Part shown: positions 9,452 to 18,752 of the stretch, one piece after another | Layout of the letters: every line of letters starts with the position of its first letter | Position numbering within the stretch: position 1 is the stretch's first letter | Assembly: GCA_002335865.1 (NCBI GenBank) | Contig: DDCY01000023.1 | Coordinates: forward strand, 62,281 to 126,280 | Origin: Saprospiraceae bacterium UBA1994 | GTDB taxonomy: Bacteria > Bacteroidota > Bacteroidia > Chitinophagales > Saprospiraceae | Length of the DNA stretch: 64,000 nucleotides | Direction of reading: 5' to 3' | Notes under the pieces: generated by a model | Databases searched by the model: none | The model's input: the letters and a program-made list of their open reading frames with translations, nothing else | Told to the model about the DNA's origin: nothing | Translations under genes and position numbers: made by a program

Positions 9452-9773
9452 GATTCTAGATGAAATGTAAAATTATTATTAAAAGTTGTAGAAAAGAAAA
9501 TTTCATAATCCCTATAATTCCTTCAATGGTAGATATTTAGGACATGAAGTGAACCAATATTAATAAAATGATAGAAAAATCAATTAATGAAACTGAAGCT
9601 ATTTTTATTCATTAGCCCTTGCATGATTGGCATATCTGTTCCTTTGAAGAGGCTGCAGGTGTGATCATATAAATGCAAAATTTTAATAGCTCAATTAATT
9701 AGAAAACTATATTACGCCTGAAAATTCAAGATCGAGTTACGACCTTAAGGAAATAGTCATTGGGAATTATTTC
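9452..9773. other. Intergenic region without a recognised gene
   Basis: I see no intact gene between the alaS terminator and the convergent amidohydrolase. A plus-strand frame at about 9568-9660 reads coding-like for two short stretches broken by a stop. I could not match it to a family, so I do not call it. Confidence 0.5.
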
Positions 9774-10814
9774 TCATTTCCCAATCCACCTAAGCACATT
9801 ATCATTCCAAATTTCCTTGCGATCAGATGCGGTAATCACTCCACTTTCTACTACTTCATCGATTACTTTTCCTGGATAGCCATCCGTGATACCATCCATT
9901 TCTCCAAGTGGATATGGATCATCTAATCCAGCGACTATTTGTGATACACCATGTCTACGGATAAGCATCTCAAGGGATAGTGGATCATGTACCAATGTAT
10001 CAAAGAATATATTAGGATGTCCGATGGCGTTATCAGGATGTGTCTTTCCTTTAAAGAGATCAGGTCGACCGTCAAATCCTTGTCGTCTTCGGCCTTGATT
10101 CATTATGGCATATTGATTACCGTGAGCGTAGCATACTCGGATATTTGGAAATCTATTGTGATGATTGCTAAGCGTATAATCATGATAATGATCAGCTGTC
10201 TGTGCGCACATCCATACCAAGTGAAATCTCCAAGTCTTATCTTCGAGGGAAATAATCTTCTGACCATCATATGGATGTACTTCTACTGCTAAACCGAGTT
10301 CGTTGGCTAGCTCCCATATCTCATCTACAGACTCGTGTGCAGTATTGCGCCATTGTCCATCTTGATCTTGATAGTGTGTAGGTAGGCAGAGTACTTTTAG
10401 TTTTAATTTGGTGACGCAACGTTCTATTTCTTTGAGTGCTTGGCCCATGTATGCTGGCTGTATAACCATGCCACATGTCAGTCTATCATTATGTTGAGCT
10501 TGCAGTAGTCCTTGATAATCATTGTACCAAGAGTGCATATCTTTTGCAGCTTGTTTTGGTAATCCGTTAGCATATAGCTGTGAAAGGGTGATGACTACCA
10601 TATGATCGATATGCTGATCGTCCATCCACTGTAGCTTTTCATCTAAGAAGAAACTCGGTGCTGTGATAGGTCTTTTCCAATTGCCCTGGCACATGTAGGA
10701 CCTGTCATTCTCTATCCAGAAGTAACCTTTATCCTTCATGAATTGAGGTATCTGCTCCGGATTAGGTAGTAGATGACCGTGTACATTGATTTTTTTATAT
10801 TGTTTTTCGGGCAT
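9774..10814 (-). CDS. Amidohydrolase of the ACMSD family (aminocarboxymuconate-semialdehyde decarboxylase-like)
   Basis: This is a TIM-barrel metal-dependent hydrolase of the amidohydrolase-2 family. NVHGHLLP near the N-terminus holds the HxH metal pair. Later histidines lie in AVEVHPYD and VCYAHGNQ, and the metal aspartate is in VAGLDDPYPLGE. Length (346 residues), the N-terminal insertion and the C-terminal pattern fit ACMSD, an enzyme of kynurenine/3-hydroxyanthranilate breakdown. No other kynurenine gene is nearby, so substrate is inferred from family only. I place the start at the ATG at 10814 (MPEKQYKK) rather than the in-frame ATG at 10847, because the tail of a broken upstream reading frame ends at 10795, overlapping by 20 nt as in coupled genes. 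Confidence 0.85.
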   Translation of the reverse strand: MPEKQYKKINVHGHLLPNPEQIPQFMKDKGYFWIENDRSYMCQGNWKRPITAPSFFLDEKLQWMDDQHIDHMVVITLSQLYANGLPKQAAKDMHSWYNDYQGLLQAQHNDRLTCGMVIQPAYMGQALKEIERCVTKLKLKVLCLPTHYQDQDGQWRNTAHESVDEIWELANELGLAVEVHPYDGQKIISLEDKTWRFHLVWMCAQTADHYHDYTLSNHHNRFPNIRVCYAHGNQYAIMNQGRRRQGFDGRPDLFKGKTHPDNAIGHPNIFFDTLVHDPLSLEMLIRRHGVSQIVAGLDDPYPLGEMDGITDGYPGKVIDEVVESGVITASDRKEIWNDNVLRWIGK

Positions 10815-10977
10815 TATATTCTTTGATTTTTTTGACGGCAAATTCATAGCCTTTCTGACACCATGCTTTCATTTGCTTAGGATCAAAGTAGAAAGAATTC
10901 TCGGAAAGTAGTCTAGCTATAAAGAAAAATCTCACGTTGACTTGATCGCTATAAATATAATATAGAAACTTAAGATT
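10795..10977 (-). pseudogene. Orphan C-terminal gene fragment upstream of the ACMSD-like gene
   Basis: A minus-strand frame is open from 10977 to a TAA at 10795. It reads like protein, with ...ARLLSENSFYFDPKQMKAW, CQKGYEFAVKKI and KEYNARKTI at the end. Its end overlaps the ATGCCCG start of the next gene by 20 nt, a typical operon junction. There is no room for a full gene before the deacetylase stop at 11040. This is therefore probably the 3' remnant of a deleted upstream operon partner. I do not recognise the family. Confidence 0.5.
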
Positions 10978-11039
10978 TTATTACTCAATTGAGATTCCCC
11001 TAATCGAATAAAAAATATTTAATACCTTGATTTGTTGTA

Positions 11040-11684
11040 TTAGGCTATTTCCAGTTCCTTCTTGACCCTATTGTATCTAATACCCTTGGATGATAATCCT
11101 CGGGATTGACAATATTCAATTACTCTTGGAAGTACTTCTTTCAAAGTAACAAATGATTTGATATTATCATGGAAAACAATTATTGATCCAGGTTTTAAAT
11201 TTTGGATCACATTCTGATAGCATTGTTCTGCTGTGATATTCTGATCAAAATCTCCACTGAGTACATCCCACATTACTATCTGATATTGATCTCTGATCGC
11301 TTCAGCTTGTAGCGGTTTAAGCCTACCATATGGTGGTCTATATAGGTCTGATTGTACAAACGAGCTGCATAGCTCTACATCATCCAAGTATTTCTCAACA
11401 TCACTTCCCCAACCAGATTTATGAGAGTAGCTATGGTTACCTACACTATGGCCTTCAGCAATTAATCTATTGTATATCTTGCTATGTTTGCGTACGTTAT
11501 CTCCTACACAGAAGAAGGTACCGTGCATATCATACGATTTTAAAGTATCAAGAACCCAAGGTGTGACTTTTGGTATCGGCCCATCATCGAAAGTGAAATA
11601 GACATAAGGCTTCTTTCTAGATTTATTCCACAAATAGTTAGGAAACAGCTTTCGTATGACCTTCGGAGTCTTAATTATGTACAT
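11040..11684 (-). CDS. Polysaccharide deacetylase family protein (NodB domain)
   Basis: This 214-residue carbohydrate esterase family 4 protein removes N- or O-acetyl groups from a polysaccharide such as peptidoglycan. Motif 1 TFDDGP carries the catalytic base and metal aspartate. Motif 2 EGHSVGNHSYSH carries the two metal histidines. Motif 3 is RPPYGR, and HDN near residue 175 supplies the last histidine. No signal peptide is evident, although an N-terminal amphipathic stretch (VIRKLFPNYLW) could associate with membrane. It is divergent from gltX. Confidence 0.9.
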   Translation of the reverse strand: MYIIKTPKVIRKLFPNYLWNKSRKKPYVYFTFDDGPIPKVTPWVLDTLKSYDMHGTFFCVGDNVRKHSKIYNRLIAEGHSVGNHSYSHKSGWGSDVEKYLDDVELCSSFVQSDLYRPPYGRLKPLQAEAIRDQYQIVMWDVLSGDFDQNITAEQCYQNVIQNLKPGSIIVFHDNIKSFVTLKEVLPRVIEYCQSRGLSSKGIRYNRVKKELEIA

Positions 11685-11901
11685 CTAGGTATTTGATATT
11701 ATCCTTTAAATAGGATTACTTTACATCTCAATAACGGCAAGAACAGAAGAAATGTGACTTTTTGATGAATATTTTTTGTGTAAACCATATAAAATTAGGA
11801 AAATAGGCCTCGAATTGGATGTATTTCGGTGATAATTGAATTTAGATTGTCAATAGGCTGGATATTAGTTCTATTAAAATTTCATGATTGAATATAGCAT
11901 T

Positions 11902-13419
11902 ATGAGTGATGTAAGAGTAAGATTTGCACCGAGTCCAACAGGGCCATTACATATTGGAGGCGTACGTACAGCATTGTACAATTATCTGTTTGCAAAGCAT
12001 GCAGGCGGTACATTTATATTAAGAGTAGAAGATACTGATCAAAATAGATATGTACCTGGAGCAGAAGATTACATAGTAGAGGCTTTGAATTGGTTTGGAT
12101 TGACTCCCGATGAAGGTCCAGGATTTGGTGGAGATTATGGTCCTTATCGTCAATCTGAGCGTAAGGACTTTTATGCTAAATATGCTATTCAAATGGTGGA
12201 GCAAGGTAATGCCTATTATGCTTGGGATACGCCTGCGGATTTAGATTTGATGCGAACTCAAGATGTCAATGCGAAATATGACGCTAAGACTCGTGTTAAA
12301 ATGAAAAATGGTCTCACCTTATCTGCTGATGAATTAAAATTAAAACTGGAAAGTGGTGTCAAATATGTGATTCGACTTAAGATGCCTGCGAACGAAGATG
12401 TAATGATCACTGATTTAGTAAGAGGAGAAGTAACTTTCAATACTCAAGACTTAGATGATAAAGTGATACTCAAGGGTGACGGAATGCCTACTTATCATTT
12501 AGCGAATATCGTAGACGATCATCTTATGAAAATCTCTCACGTTATCCGAGGAGAGGAGTGGCTCAGTAGTACTGCACATCACGTATTGATGTATAGGTTT
12601 ATGGGTTGGGAAGCACCACAGTTTTCTCATCTACCTTTGATACTCAAGCCCACAGGTAAAGGTAAGTTGAGTAAGCGTGATGGAGCTAAGTTTGGGCTTC
12701 CTGTATTTCCATTAGAGTGGAATCCAGGTAACGAAGAAGAGTTATATTCCGGATTTAGAGAATTTGGCTTTTTACCAGATGCAGTGATCAATTTCTTAGC
12801 ATTCCTGGGATGGAATCCTGGTACGGAACAAGAAATATTTTCATTAGATGAATTAGTAAATTCATTTAGCATCAAGCGTATTGTGAAGAGCGGCGCAAGA
12901 TTCGATTATGATAAAGCTAAATGGTACAATCAGCAATATATCATCAAAACTGCAAATGAAGTCCTAGCGGCCATGATCAGATCAGAAGTGAGCGCCGATT
13001 ATAACGACGAATATCTAGCGAAGGCATGTGGATTGATGAAAGAAAGGGTAGAAACCATAGGCGACATTCCTAAAGTGGGAGACTTTCTATTTGGATCGCC
13101 TTCAGAATATGATGCCAAGATGATTCGTAAAAAGTACAAAGAAGATAATGATCCGCATTTTATAGCTCTCACAGGGACACTTGGTACATTAGAAATATTT
13201 GACGCAGAAAGTACTCAAAGTGCTATTAAGGGCTACATCGGTGACAACGAATTGTCATTTGGAGCAATCTTGCCGGTACTCAGATTGGCAACATCAGGAA
13301 CCATGAAAGGTCCAGATCTTTTCGAAATGATGGAACTGCTAGGTCGTGATGAAGTGTTAGTTAGAATGAGAGATGGATTGAATGAGATTAAGAAGATCAT
13401 ATCTGCCGCTCAAGCTTAA
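11902..13419 (+). CDS. gltX: Glutamate--tRNA ligase
   Basis: This class I synthetase attaches glutamate to tRNA-Glu. FAPSPTGPLHIGG near the N-terminus contains the HIGH motif, and KLSKR (K255-R259) is the KMSKS counterpart, with the typical Bacteroidota spelling. The anticodon-binding domain fills the C-terminus. I choose the ATG at 11902 (MSDVRVRF), which gives 505 residues and begins at the conserved edge; an in-frame ATG 18 nt upstream would add six residues. The small gene at 13437 follows by 17 nt. Confidence 0.97.
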   Translation: MSDVRVRFAPSPTGPLHIGGVRTALYNYLFAKHAGGTFILRVEDTDQNRYVPGAEDYIVEALNWFGLTPDEGPGFGGDYGPYRQSERKDFYAKYAIQMVEQGNAYYAWDTPADLDLMRTQDVNAKYDAKTRVKMKNGLTLSADELKLKLESGVKYVIRLKMPANEDVMITDLVRGEVTFNTQDLDDKVILKGDGMPTYHLANIVDDHLMKISHVIRGEEWLSSTAHHVLMYRFMGWEAPQFSHLPLILKPTGKGKLSKRDGAKFGLPVFPLEWNPGNEEELYSGFREFGFLPDAVINFLAFLGWNPGTEQEIFSLDELVNSFSIKRIVKSGARFDYDKAKWYNQQYIIKTANEVLAAMIRSEVSADYNDEYLAKACGLMKERVETIGDIPKVGDFLFGSPSEYDAKMIRKKYKEDNDPHFIALTGTLGTLEIFDAESTQSAIKGYIGDNELSFGAILPVLRLATSGTMKGPDLFEMMELLGRDEVLVRMRDGLNEIKKIISAAQA

Positions 13420-13436
13420 CACAATACAACGCATCT

Positions 13437-13619
13437 ATGCCAAAGAAAATGAAAAAACAAGGAAAACCAAACGTCCACAATGAACTCAAAGGTTTCGATA
13501 TCAAAATCAATGAATTTGGTGAAATGCAATCTAGTTTTAATATCGATAAACTCAATGATTTTCTCAATGATAACGTAGAAGATAAGAAGTTGGGAAATGA
13601 AGTGCAGGAGGAAGAGTAG
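13437..13619 (+). CDS. Small conserved Bacteroidota protein of unknown function
   Basis: A 60-residue, highly charged protein. It has a lysine-rich start (MPKKMKKQGKP), then LKGFDIKINEFGEM, NIDKLNDFLNDNVEDKKL and an acidic tail. Short proteins with this GF(D/E)I.IN.FGE...DK(I/L)N.FLN.NV pattern are common in Bacteroidota and have no known function. It lies 17 nt after gltX on the same strand, so it is probably cotranscribed. No membrane segment or metal site is visible. Confidence 0.75.
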   Translation: MPKKMKKQGKPNVHNELKGFDIKINEFGEMQSSFNIDKLNDFLNDNVEDKKLGNEVQEEE

Positions 13620-13664
13620 AATAAAATACATCCTGCGAAATGCCCAAGGTTGATTTGTAATTAA

Positions 13665-14150
13665 TTAAACCAACTCAGCCAATCGCAAAACTTCTTCTCT
13701 CATAGTTTGACAAGTTTTACTCATCAATGTATAGTCTTTACAAATGACTTCAAAGCAAGAATCTTTCATTGGAATTATGATATGCTGGTATTCATCCCAA
13801 GTGGCGTCATTATGAAAAGGTTCAAGAGCACTCAATTCTCTAAGATTTTCAATCCAATCAGATCCTAAGATTTTTTGAAAGCAAAATTGTTCTAATCCTA
13901 AATCAGCATAAGAATATCCCTCTATTGTTTCATCATTAGGATTTCCAAATCGATATTTCGCATATTTATTGAATCGGATAGAAGTAATCTGATCTACAGG
14001 TACTTTGTTGAAAGGGCTGTTCTCAGCATCATGAACAGAGTTATCTTCTATAAAGAAAATCAAATAAACATAATGTTCATTAGCCAATACCTTTGGGGTA
14101 GGAGCTGCTGCACTACATATGATATTCTTTAGAATAGATTTAATCTCCAT
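13665..14150 (-). CDS. Hypothetical protein
   Basis: I do not recognise this 161-residue protein. It has no signal peptide or transmembrane segment. The composition is acidic, with regular alternation suggesting an alpha/beta cytosolic fold. Visible features are an internal PVDQITSIRF strand-like piece, FGNPNDETIEGYSYADLG, and a helical C-terminus (MSKTCQTMREEVLRLAEL). Codon use looks like that of its neighbours. It follows DUF4293 on the same strand with a 73-nt gap, so it could be in the same transcript. Confidence 0.6.
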   Translation of the reverse strand: MEIKSILKNIICSAAAPTPKVLANEHYVYLIFFIEDNSVHDAENSPFNKVPVDQITSIRFNKYAKYRFGNPNDETIEGYSYADLGLEQFCFQKILGSDWIENLRELSALEPFHNDATWDEYQHIIIPMKDSCFEVICKDYTLMSKTCQTMREEVLRLAELV

Positions 14151-14223
14151 AGCGCTAAGATTTTTTATTAGTTGTCGACTCCTATATCATTCCGAATTTG
14201 TAATTCGACATTCGTAATTAGTT

Positions 14224-14658
14224 CTACCTCAATCTATCCATACTCTTCACCAACTTATCATCTTTACCAATAGCTCTTCCTGCCAATACTGCAAAGATCA
14301 AAGCCACGAGAGGAGGGAATATTCCTAAGTCGTAATTAATAGTGCTTAAAGCATCACCGGTGCGTTCATTATAAATAAGTAAGAATGCAATAAGAGGCAG
14401 TAGGATAGCCATCACTACACCCAAGTAAGAGAGTCTTTTTTGTAGAGGTCTATTATTGAATAAAAAGATAGCGCTAAGTGTTACTAAACCACCGATAATT
14501 GTTAATCCTATTAATACTGGGCTATCGTGTATATTATATACCAAGTCATTCATTACGCCTTGACTAGCTACATCGGTAGTAGCAAATGGTAAGGCGAATT
14601 CTGTCCAAAAAGCAGCGCTTGAGAGCAACAAGAAAAGGCTTTGTATTCTTTGTATCAC
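14224..14658 (-). CDS. DUF4293 family membrane protein
   Basis: This 144-residue protein has four predicted transmembrane segments (about residues 7-27, 48-67, 78-97 and 112-128) and the typical start MIQRIQSLFLLLSS. These match DUF4293, a Bacteroidota-specific family of unknown function. It ends with a short basic cytoplasmic tail (KSMDRLR). A TATCTTTG motif on the same strand lies at 14730-14737, about 70 nt before the start. Confidence 0.85.
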   Translation of the reverse strand: MIQRIQSLFLLLSSAAFWTEFALPFATTDVASQGVMNDLVYNIHDSPVLIGLTIIGGLVTLSAIFLFNNRPLQKRLSYLGVVMAILLPLIAFLLIYNERTGDALSTINYDLGIFPPLVALIFAVLAGRAIGKDDKLVKSMDRLR

Positions 14659-14729
14659 GAGGATTGATTTTTATGTCTATTCAATGTTAGTGTGTTTTCA
14701 AGGTATATAACTATCTTGATACTTGAAAG

Positions 14730-14737
14730 CAAAGATA
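14730..14737 (-). promoter_or_regulatory. Candidate -7 element for the DUF4293 gene
   Basis: The minus strand reads TATCTTTG followed by C, the most common spelling of the Bacteroidota -7 box. It lies 72 nt before the start. No clear -33 box is visible. Confidence 0.4.
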
Positions 14738-14744
14738 TGGAAAA

Positions 14745-15848
14745 TTGAATCTATCGTATTGGGAAGAGAAGTACTATTTTGAAGATAATGATTTAGTCGT
14801 TATAGGTGCAGGTATAGTCGGCCTGTCGACAGCAATAGCGGTAAAGAAATTCAGGCCAGATCTTAAGGTATTGGTATTAGAAAGATCTACTATACCTTCA
14901 GGTGCGAGTACTAAAAATGCTGGATTTGCATGTTTTGGAAGTGTCACTGAGTTGATTTCTGATAGTGTACATATGAAATACGAAGATCAGATCGCTTTGC
15001 TTAAAATGCGATGGGCTGGTTTGAAATTACTGCAATCTAATGTAACTCTAGAAGATATGTCTTATAGATCTAGAGGTGGAGTAGAAGTATTGGAGGTAGA
15101 TGACGTTTCGCAGATAACAGCACTAAACGACATTAATAAGTATAATGAAATGGTAAGTGATGCTATCGGCCTTAAAGATTGCTTTTCAATAGTTGATCAA
15201 TATCTTTCTGATTCATTTCATAGCAAAGCTATATATAATCAATACGAAGGGGAACTTAACCCTATGCATATGATGTCTAGCTTAGAACGAAAGGCATTAA
15301 AACTAGGTGTCAATATACTAAATGGTGTGGATGTACAATCTGTATACTCAGGGGTAGTCAACTTAGTCACTAGAGAAATAGAATCACCGAAAATCGCTGT
15401 TTGTACTAATGGCTTATCTCGAGTATTACTCCCTCAATTAGCATTGCAAGCAGTTCGTAATCAAGTATTTGTGACTGAGCTTCTAGTAAATAATCCGTTG
15501 CAATCTTGCTATCACTTTGATCAAGGCTATGTCTATTTCCGAGAAATTGATAATCGAATATTGATCGGAGGTGCACGTAATCTATATTCAGAACAAGAGA
15601 ATACTGACCAATTTGGACAGACGGATAACTTAAAGGCTTATCTTAAGTCGTTTGTAGAAGAGAGAATCACTAAGCGTCCTATTCAATTTGAATATGAATG
15701 GAGTGGAATTTTGGGAGTTGGAGAAACTAAAGAACCTATTATCGAGGAAGTAGACAAAGGTCTATATGTTGGCGTTAGACTAGGAGGGATGGGAGTTGCC
15801 ATTGGCTGTGGTGTAGGACAGTCTCTGGCTGAGATGGTATTGTCTTAG
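14745..15848 (+). CDS. FAD-dependent oxidoreductase, DAO family
   Basis: This 367-residue D-amino acid oxidase/glycine oxidase-like flavoprotein has the dinucleotide-binding VVIGAGIVGLSTA (G21, G23, G26), the adenosine-ribose acidic position at VLERS, and SGASTKNAGFACFGS just after, typical of the amine oxidase branch. The C-terminal GVRLGGMGVAIGCGVG closes the FAD site. The substrate, probably an amine or amino acid, cannot be inferred. The start appears to be TTG: the nearby ATG at 14737 is out of frame and stops at once, and only nine codons separate the TTG from the first conserved strand. Confidence 0.85.
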   Translation: MNLSYWEEKYYFEDNDLVVIGAGIVGLSTAIAVKKFRPDLKVLVLERSTIPSGASTKNAGFACFGSVTELISDSVHMKYEDQIALLKMRWAGLKLLQSNVTLEDMSYRSRGGVEVLEVDDVSQITALNDINKYNEMVSDAIGLKDCFSIVDQYLSDSFHSKAIYNQYEGELNPMHMMSSLERKALKLGVNILNGVDVQSVYSGVVNLVTREIESPKIAVCTNGLSRVLLPQLALQAVRNQVFVTELLVNNPLQSCYHFDQGYVYFREIDNRILIGGARNLYSEQENTDQFGQTDNLKAYLKSFVEERITKRPIQFEYEWSGILGVGETKEPIIEEVDKGLYVGVRLGGMGVAIGCGVGQSLAEMVLS

Positions 15849-15877
15849 AAGAAACTACTTTAATCTTAACAAGAAAT

Positions 15878-15885
15878 TATCTTTG
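15878..15885 (+). promoter_or_regulatory. Candidate -7 element for the OstA-like gene
   Basis: TATCTTTG is a perfect match to the Bacteroidota -7 motif and lies about 65-100 nt before the probable translation start of the OstA-like gene. Confidence 0.4.
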
Positions 15886-15979
15886 TCGGAGGAGTCAAAT
15901 ACATGGGTCCTGACGTTTATAATTACGAAACAAGGAATAAGTTATCAATATCTATAAATCTATATTAGCTATAGTAGCC

Positions 15980-17782
15980 ATGATGCTGAGTGTTGGAACG
16001 TATGCCCAACAGGAAGAAGCACAGGATATGTCAAAGACTGATCGACTAATTGTGAAGTTTGCTGAGACGCGTATCACTGATCTATCACGTGAAGAACCAG
16101 AACAAATATTCTCTGGAGATGTGAAATTGTACAAGGATAGCCTTTTTATGTTTTGTGATACAGCAAGAGTCATAGGGAATAACCTTTGGGCTAAGGGCAA
16201 TGTAATCTTCATACAGAATGATACTATTAGGACCTTCGCCGATAGCCTTTATTTCCATGGAGACTCTTCTATAGCCTATCTATATAATGATGTTGTTTTA
16301 GAGAATGGCAGTAATAAGCTATACAGCGATCTATTGATCTATGATACAAGGACTAAGGTCGCTTCATACAAAGATACAGCGATAATGGTCCAGGAAAAGA
16401 GTAGCCTTCAATCTGTAAGAGGGTATTACGATGTAGATAATGATCAAGCATTCTTTTATGATGAAGTATATATCGAAGGAGAGGACATGAAGATGAGGGC
16501 TGATTCTATGAGTTTCCTTACGGATGAACAACGAGCTATCTTTATGGGACCTACTAGGATCCAGCAGATAAGTAGAGATATCTATTGCGAAAGCGGATTC
16601 TATGATATGGATGACGAAGTAGCTTTATTTGAGGAGAATGCACAGTTTGAAGAAATAGATGTTGAGGCTAGTGCTCAGAGCATTGAATATACCAAGTTAA
16701 CGGGAGAAATCCGTTTGGAAGGTGATGCCTATTATCGGAACAAGGAAGATATTGGTAGAGGAGATATTATTGTCTATAATGAAACGACGGAGTCTGCTGA
16801 GCTTATAGGAAATGCGACTTTCGAAAATGCTAATAGTAAAGTAAAAGGTCAACGTATCGATTACGATAAGACGACAGAGGCGTTTAAAGTGAAAGGGCAA
16901 TCTGTGATTTCAGATCCACCTTATATAATATCTGCAGAATCTGTCGATTATGACAAAGAATCGAATACGGCTTATGCTGTTGGTGATGTGATTTGGCAAG
17001 ATACGTCAGCAGGAATTTCCATTTTCTCAGATTACCTTGACTATCAAGAATCTACTGGATACGTCAAAGCGACTAACGACGGAGGTCGACCATTGATGCA
17101 AAATGTTTCTGGTAATGATACACTCTATATCTCATCAGATATACTGAAATCGTACAGCGAGTATATGACAGATACTTTAGGTATAGTAGATACAATTAAC
17201 TATCTAATAGCTGATGATAATGTACAGATCATGCGATCTAGTTTGCAAGCAGTATGCGATTCACTAGTATACCAAGATAGTGATTCGTTATTTTTGCTAC
17301 TGGATGATCCTGTGGTATGGTCAGATAGTTCGCAGATCACTGGAGATACAATAAAGATTTACTTAGCGAATGATGATTTAGACAAGATGGAAGTCTATCC
17401 AAAAGCATTTATGACTAATAGTGCGGACCTCACCTATTATAATCAGATCTCTGGTAAACGTATCATTACTTCATTTGAAGATGGAAAACTGAAGACAATG
17501 GACGTCATCGGTAATGCTAGATCACTGTATTATATGTTGGATGAATTCAAAGCATACATTGGTGTTAACTCTACAGAGTGCAGTAGTATTAGATTTACTT
17601 TTTCTGAGAATGATATTAAAAGCATTAAATTTTTTACGAGTCCTAGATCGCAGATATTACCTATGCGAGGGACTAATCATGAAGACATCAATTTAGATGG
17701 ATTCAATTGGAGGTTCTCTGAAAGGCCAATGACTCTAGCGGATCTCCAGAGTAGCCTTACAAGAGACCTTAAACTGCAATAA
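15980..17782 (+). CDS. OstA/LptA-like envelope protein
   Basis: The 600-residue product carries repeated beta-strand units typical of OstA/LptA-like proteins. Examples are FSGDVKLYKDSLFMFCDTA, ANSKVKGQRIDYDKTTEAFK and DPPYIISAESVDYDKESNT. Such proteins form a beta-jellyroll bridge for LPS transport or a related envelope role. The ATG given leaves only a stub of signal peptide (MMLSVGTYAQ). In the same frame, codons back to a TAA at about 15942 read VINIYKSILAIVA and complete a good signal peptide. The true start is therefore probably a rare codon 30-36 nt upstream, or the start has mutated. It is followed by BatE. Confidence 0.8.
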   Translation: MMLSVGTYAQQEEAQDMSKTDRLIVKFAETRITDLSREEPEQIFSGDVKLYKDSLFMFCDTARVIGNNLWAKGNVIFIQNDTIRTFADSLYFHGDSSIAYLYNDVVLENGSNKLYSDLLIYDTRTKVASYKDTAIMVQEKSSLQSVRGYYDVDNDQAFFYDEVYIEGEDMKMRADSMSFLTDEQRAIFMGPTRIQQISRDIYCESGFYDMDDEVALFEENAQFEEIDVEASAQSIEYTKLTGEIRLEGDAYYRNKEDIGRGDIIVYNETTESAELIGNATFENANSKVKGQRIDYDKTTEAFKVKGQSVISDPPYIISAESVDYDKESNTAYAVGDVIWQDTSAGISIFSDYLDYQESTGYVKATNDGGRPLMQNVSGNDTLYISSDILKSYSEYMTDTLGIVDTINYLIADDNVQIMRSSLQAVCDSLVYQDSDSLFLLLDDPVVWSDSSQITGDTIKIYLANDDLDKMEVYPKAFMTNSADLTYYNQISGKRIITSFEDGKLKTMDVIGNARSLYYMLDEFKAYIGVNSTECSSIRFTFSENDIKSIKFFTSPRSQILPMRGTNHEDINLDGFNWRFSERPMTLADLQSSLTRDLKLQ

Positions 17783-17867
17783 TTTAAAATAGTTTTTCGA
17801 ACCATTTTATAATGAGTGTGTCGAACGAGTTTACTAATTTTGATTCATAATAATATTAATGTATATA

Positions 17868-18620
17868 ATGATACGATTTTCATTTCTATTCATTGTTTTG
17901 ATTTCTGCTTTGCAATTCGGATCAGCGCAGCAGAACAATCAAATATTGCAAGAGGCAATGACAAATGCCAAATCAGGTGATAATCAAAAAGCCATAGAGA
18001 AATTCGAAGCATTAGAATCTCACAGTTCTGCAGATATTTATTACAATATAGGTCGATTATACCACGAAAATAACGATGTAGCAAATGCCGCGCTCAATTA
18101 TGAAAGGGCATTAAAAATAGACGGTGCTCACAATCAAGCCAACAATAATTTATCAATCATTAGAGAAGAAACTGACTTTGATATTATACCAGTTGAGAAG
18201 ATGTTTTTGATTCATTGGTGGAATTTACTGGCGGGCTCTATGAGTGCAAATATTTGGATGATATTGAGTTTGCTAGCCGCTATTGGATTGATAGCAGCCG
18301 TGTATTTTTGGTGGATAGCTGATCGATCTGAACTGAAGAAGAAAGCGTTTTTTGCTACAGTGATTACCCCTGTATTATTGGGAATTTTATTAGCGTTAGG
18401 AAGTACTTCGAAGTTGCTAGCGACTAATAACGATTATGCTATCATAATGAATAAAGACTATGATATGCATGAAGGAGCTGATGATCGCAGCCCAATTATA
18501 AAAGATATAGAGGTAGGTACTAAAGTAGAGATCGTAGATCAAATTGACGAATGGATCAAAGTCGTTACGGTGGATACCGAGAGCGGATGGATCAAAGAGA
18601 GCGAAATAGTTAGGATTTGA
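17868..18620 (+). CDS. BatE-like protein (TPR, membrane segments, SH3)
   Basis: The 250-residue product has a signal peptide (MIRFSFLFIVLISALQF, cleavage near GSAQ) and two to three TPR units (about 30-105, with SADIYYNIGRLYHENNDVA). Two transmembrane segments follow (about 130-150 and 163-183) and then a C-terminal bacterial SH3 domain (VGTKVEIVDQIDEWIKV). This order matches BatE of the Bacteroides aerotolerance (bat) operon. No batA-D or moxR gene is nearby, so it is an orphan. The role is inferred as envelope stress or complex assembly. I prefer the second ATG (17868) because it gives a cleaner signal peptide. Confidence 0.8.
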   Translation: MIRFSFLFIVLISALQFGSAQQNNQILQEAMTNAKSGDNQKAIEKFEALESHSSADIYYNIGRLYHENNDVANAALNYERALKIDGAHNQANNNLSIIREETDFDIIPVEKMFLIHWWNLLAGSMSANIWMILSLLAAIGLIAAVYFWWIADRSELKKKAFFATVITPVLLGILLALGSTSKLLATNNDYAIIMNKDYDMHEGADDRSPIIKDIEVGTKVEIVDQIDEWIKVVTVDTESGWIKESEIVRI

Positions 18621-18752
18621 CTTTTTATCCTATCATTATTTCCAAATAAGCACTTTTTTTCGCAATCCATAATCCTAAATAGCTAAGCAATATATTAAGG
18701 TGGTTAAGCCTTTCGGAAGATGTATTATATTTACAAAAGATAAATACATCAC

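Noticed and set aside
9774..11684. Kynurenine-degradation gene cluster around the ACMSD-like gene
   Set aside because: No kynureninase, monooxygenase or dioxygenase gene is adjacent; only a short orphan tail remains, so a cluster cannot be claimed.
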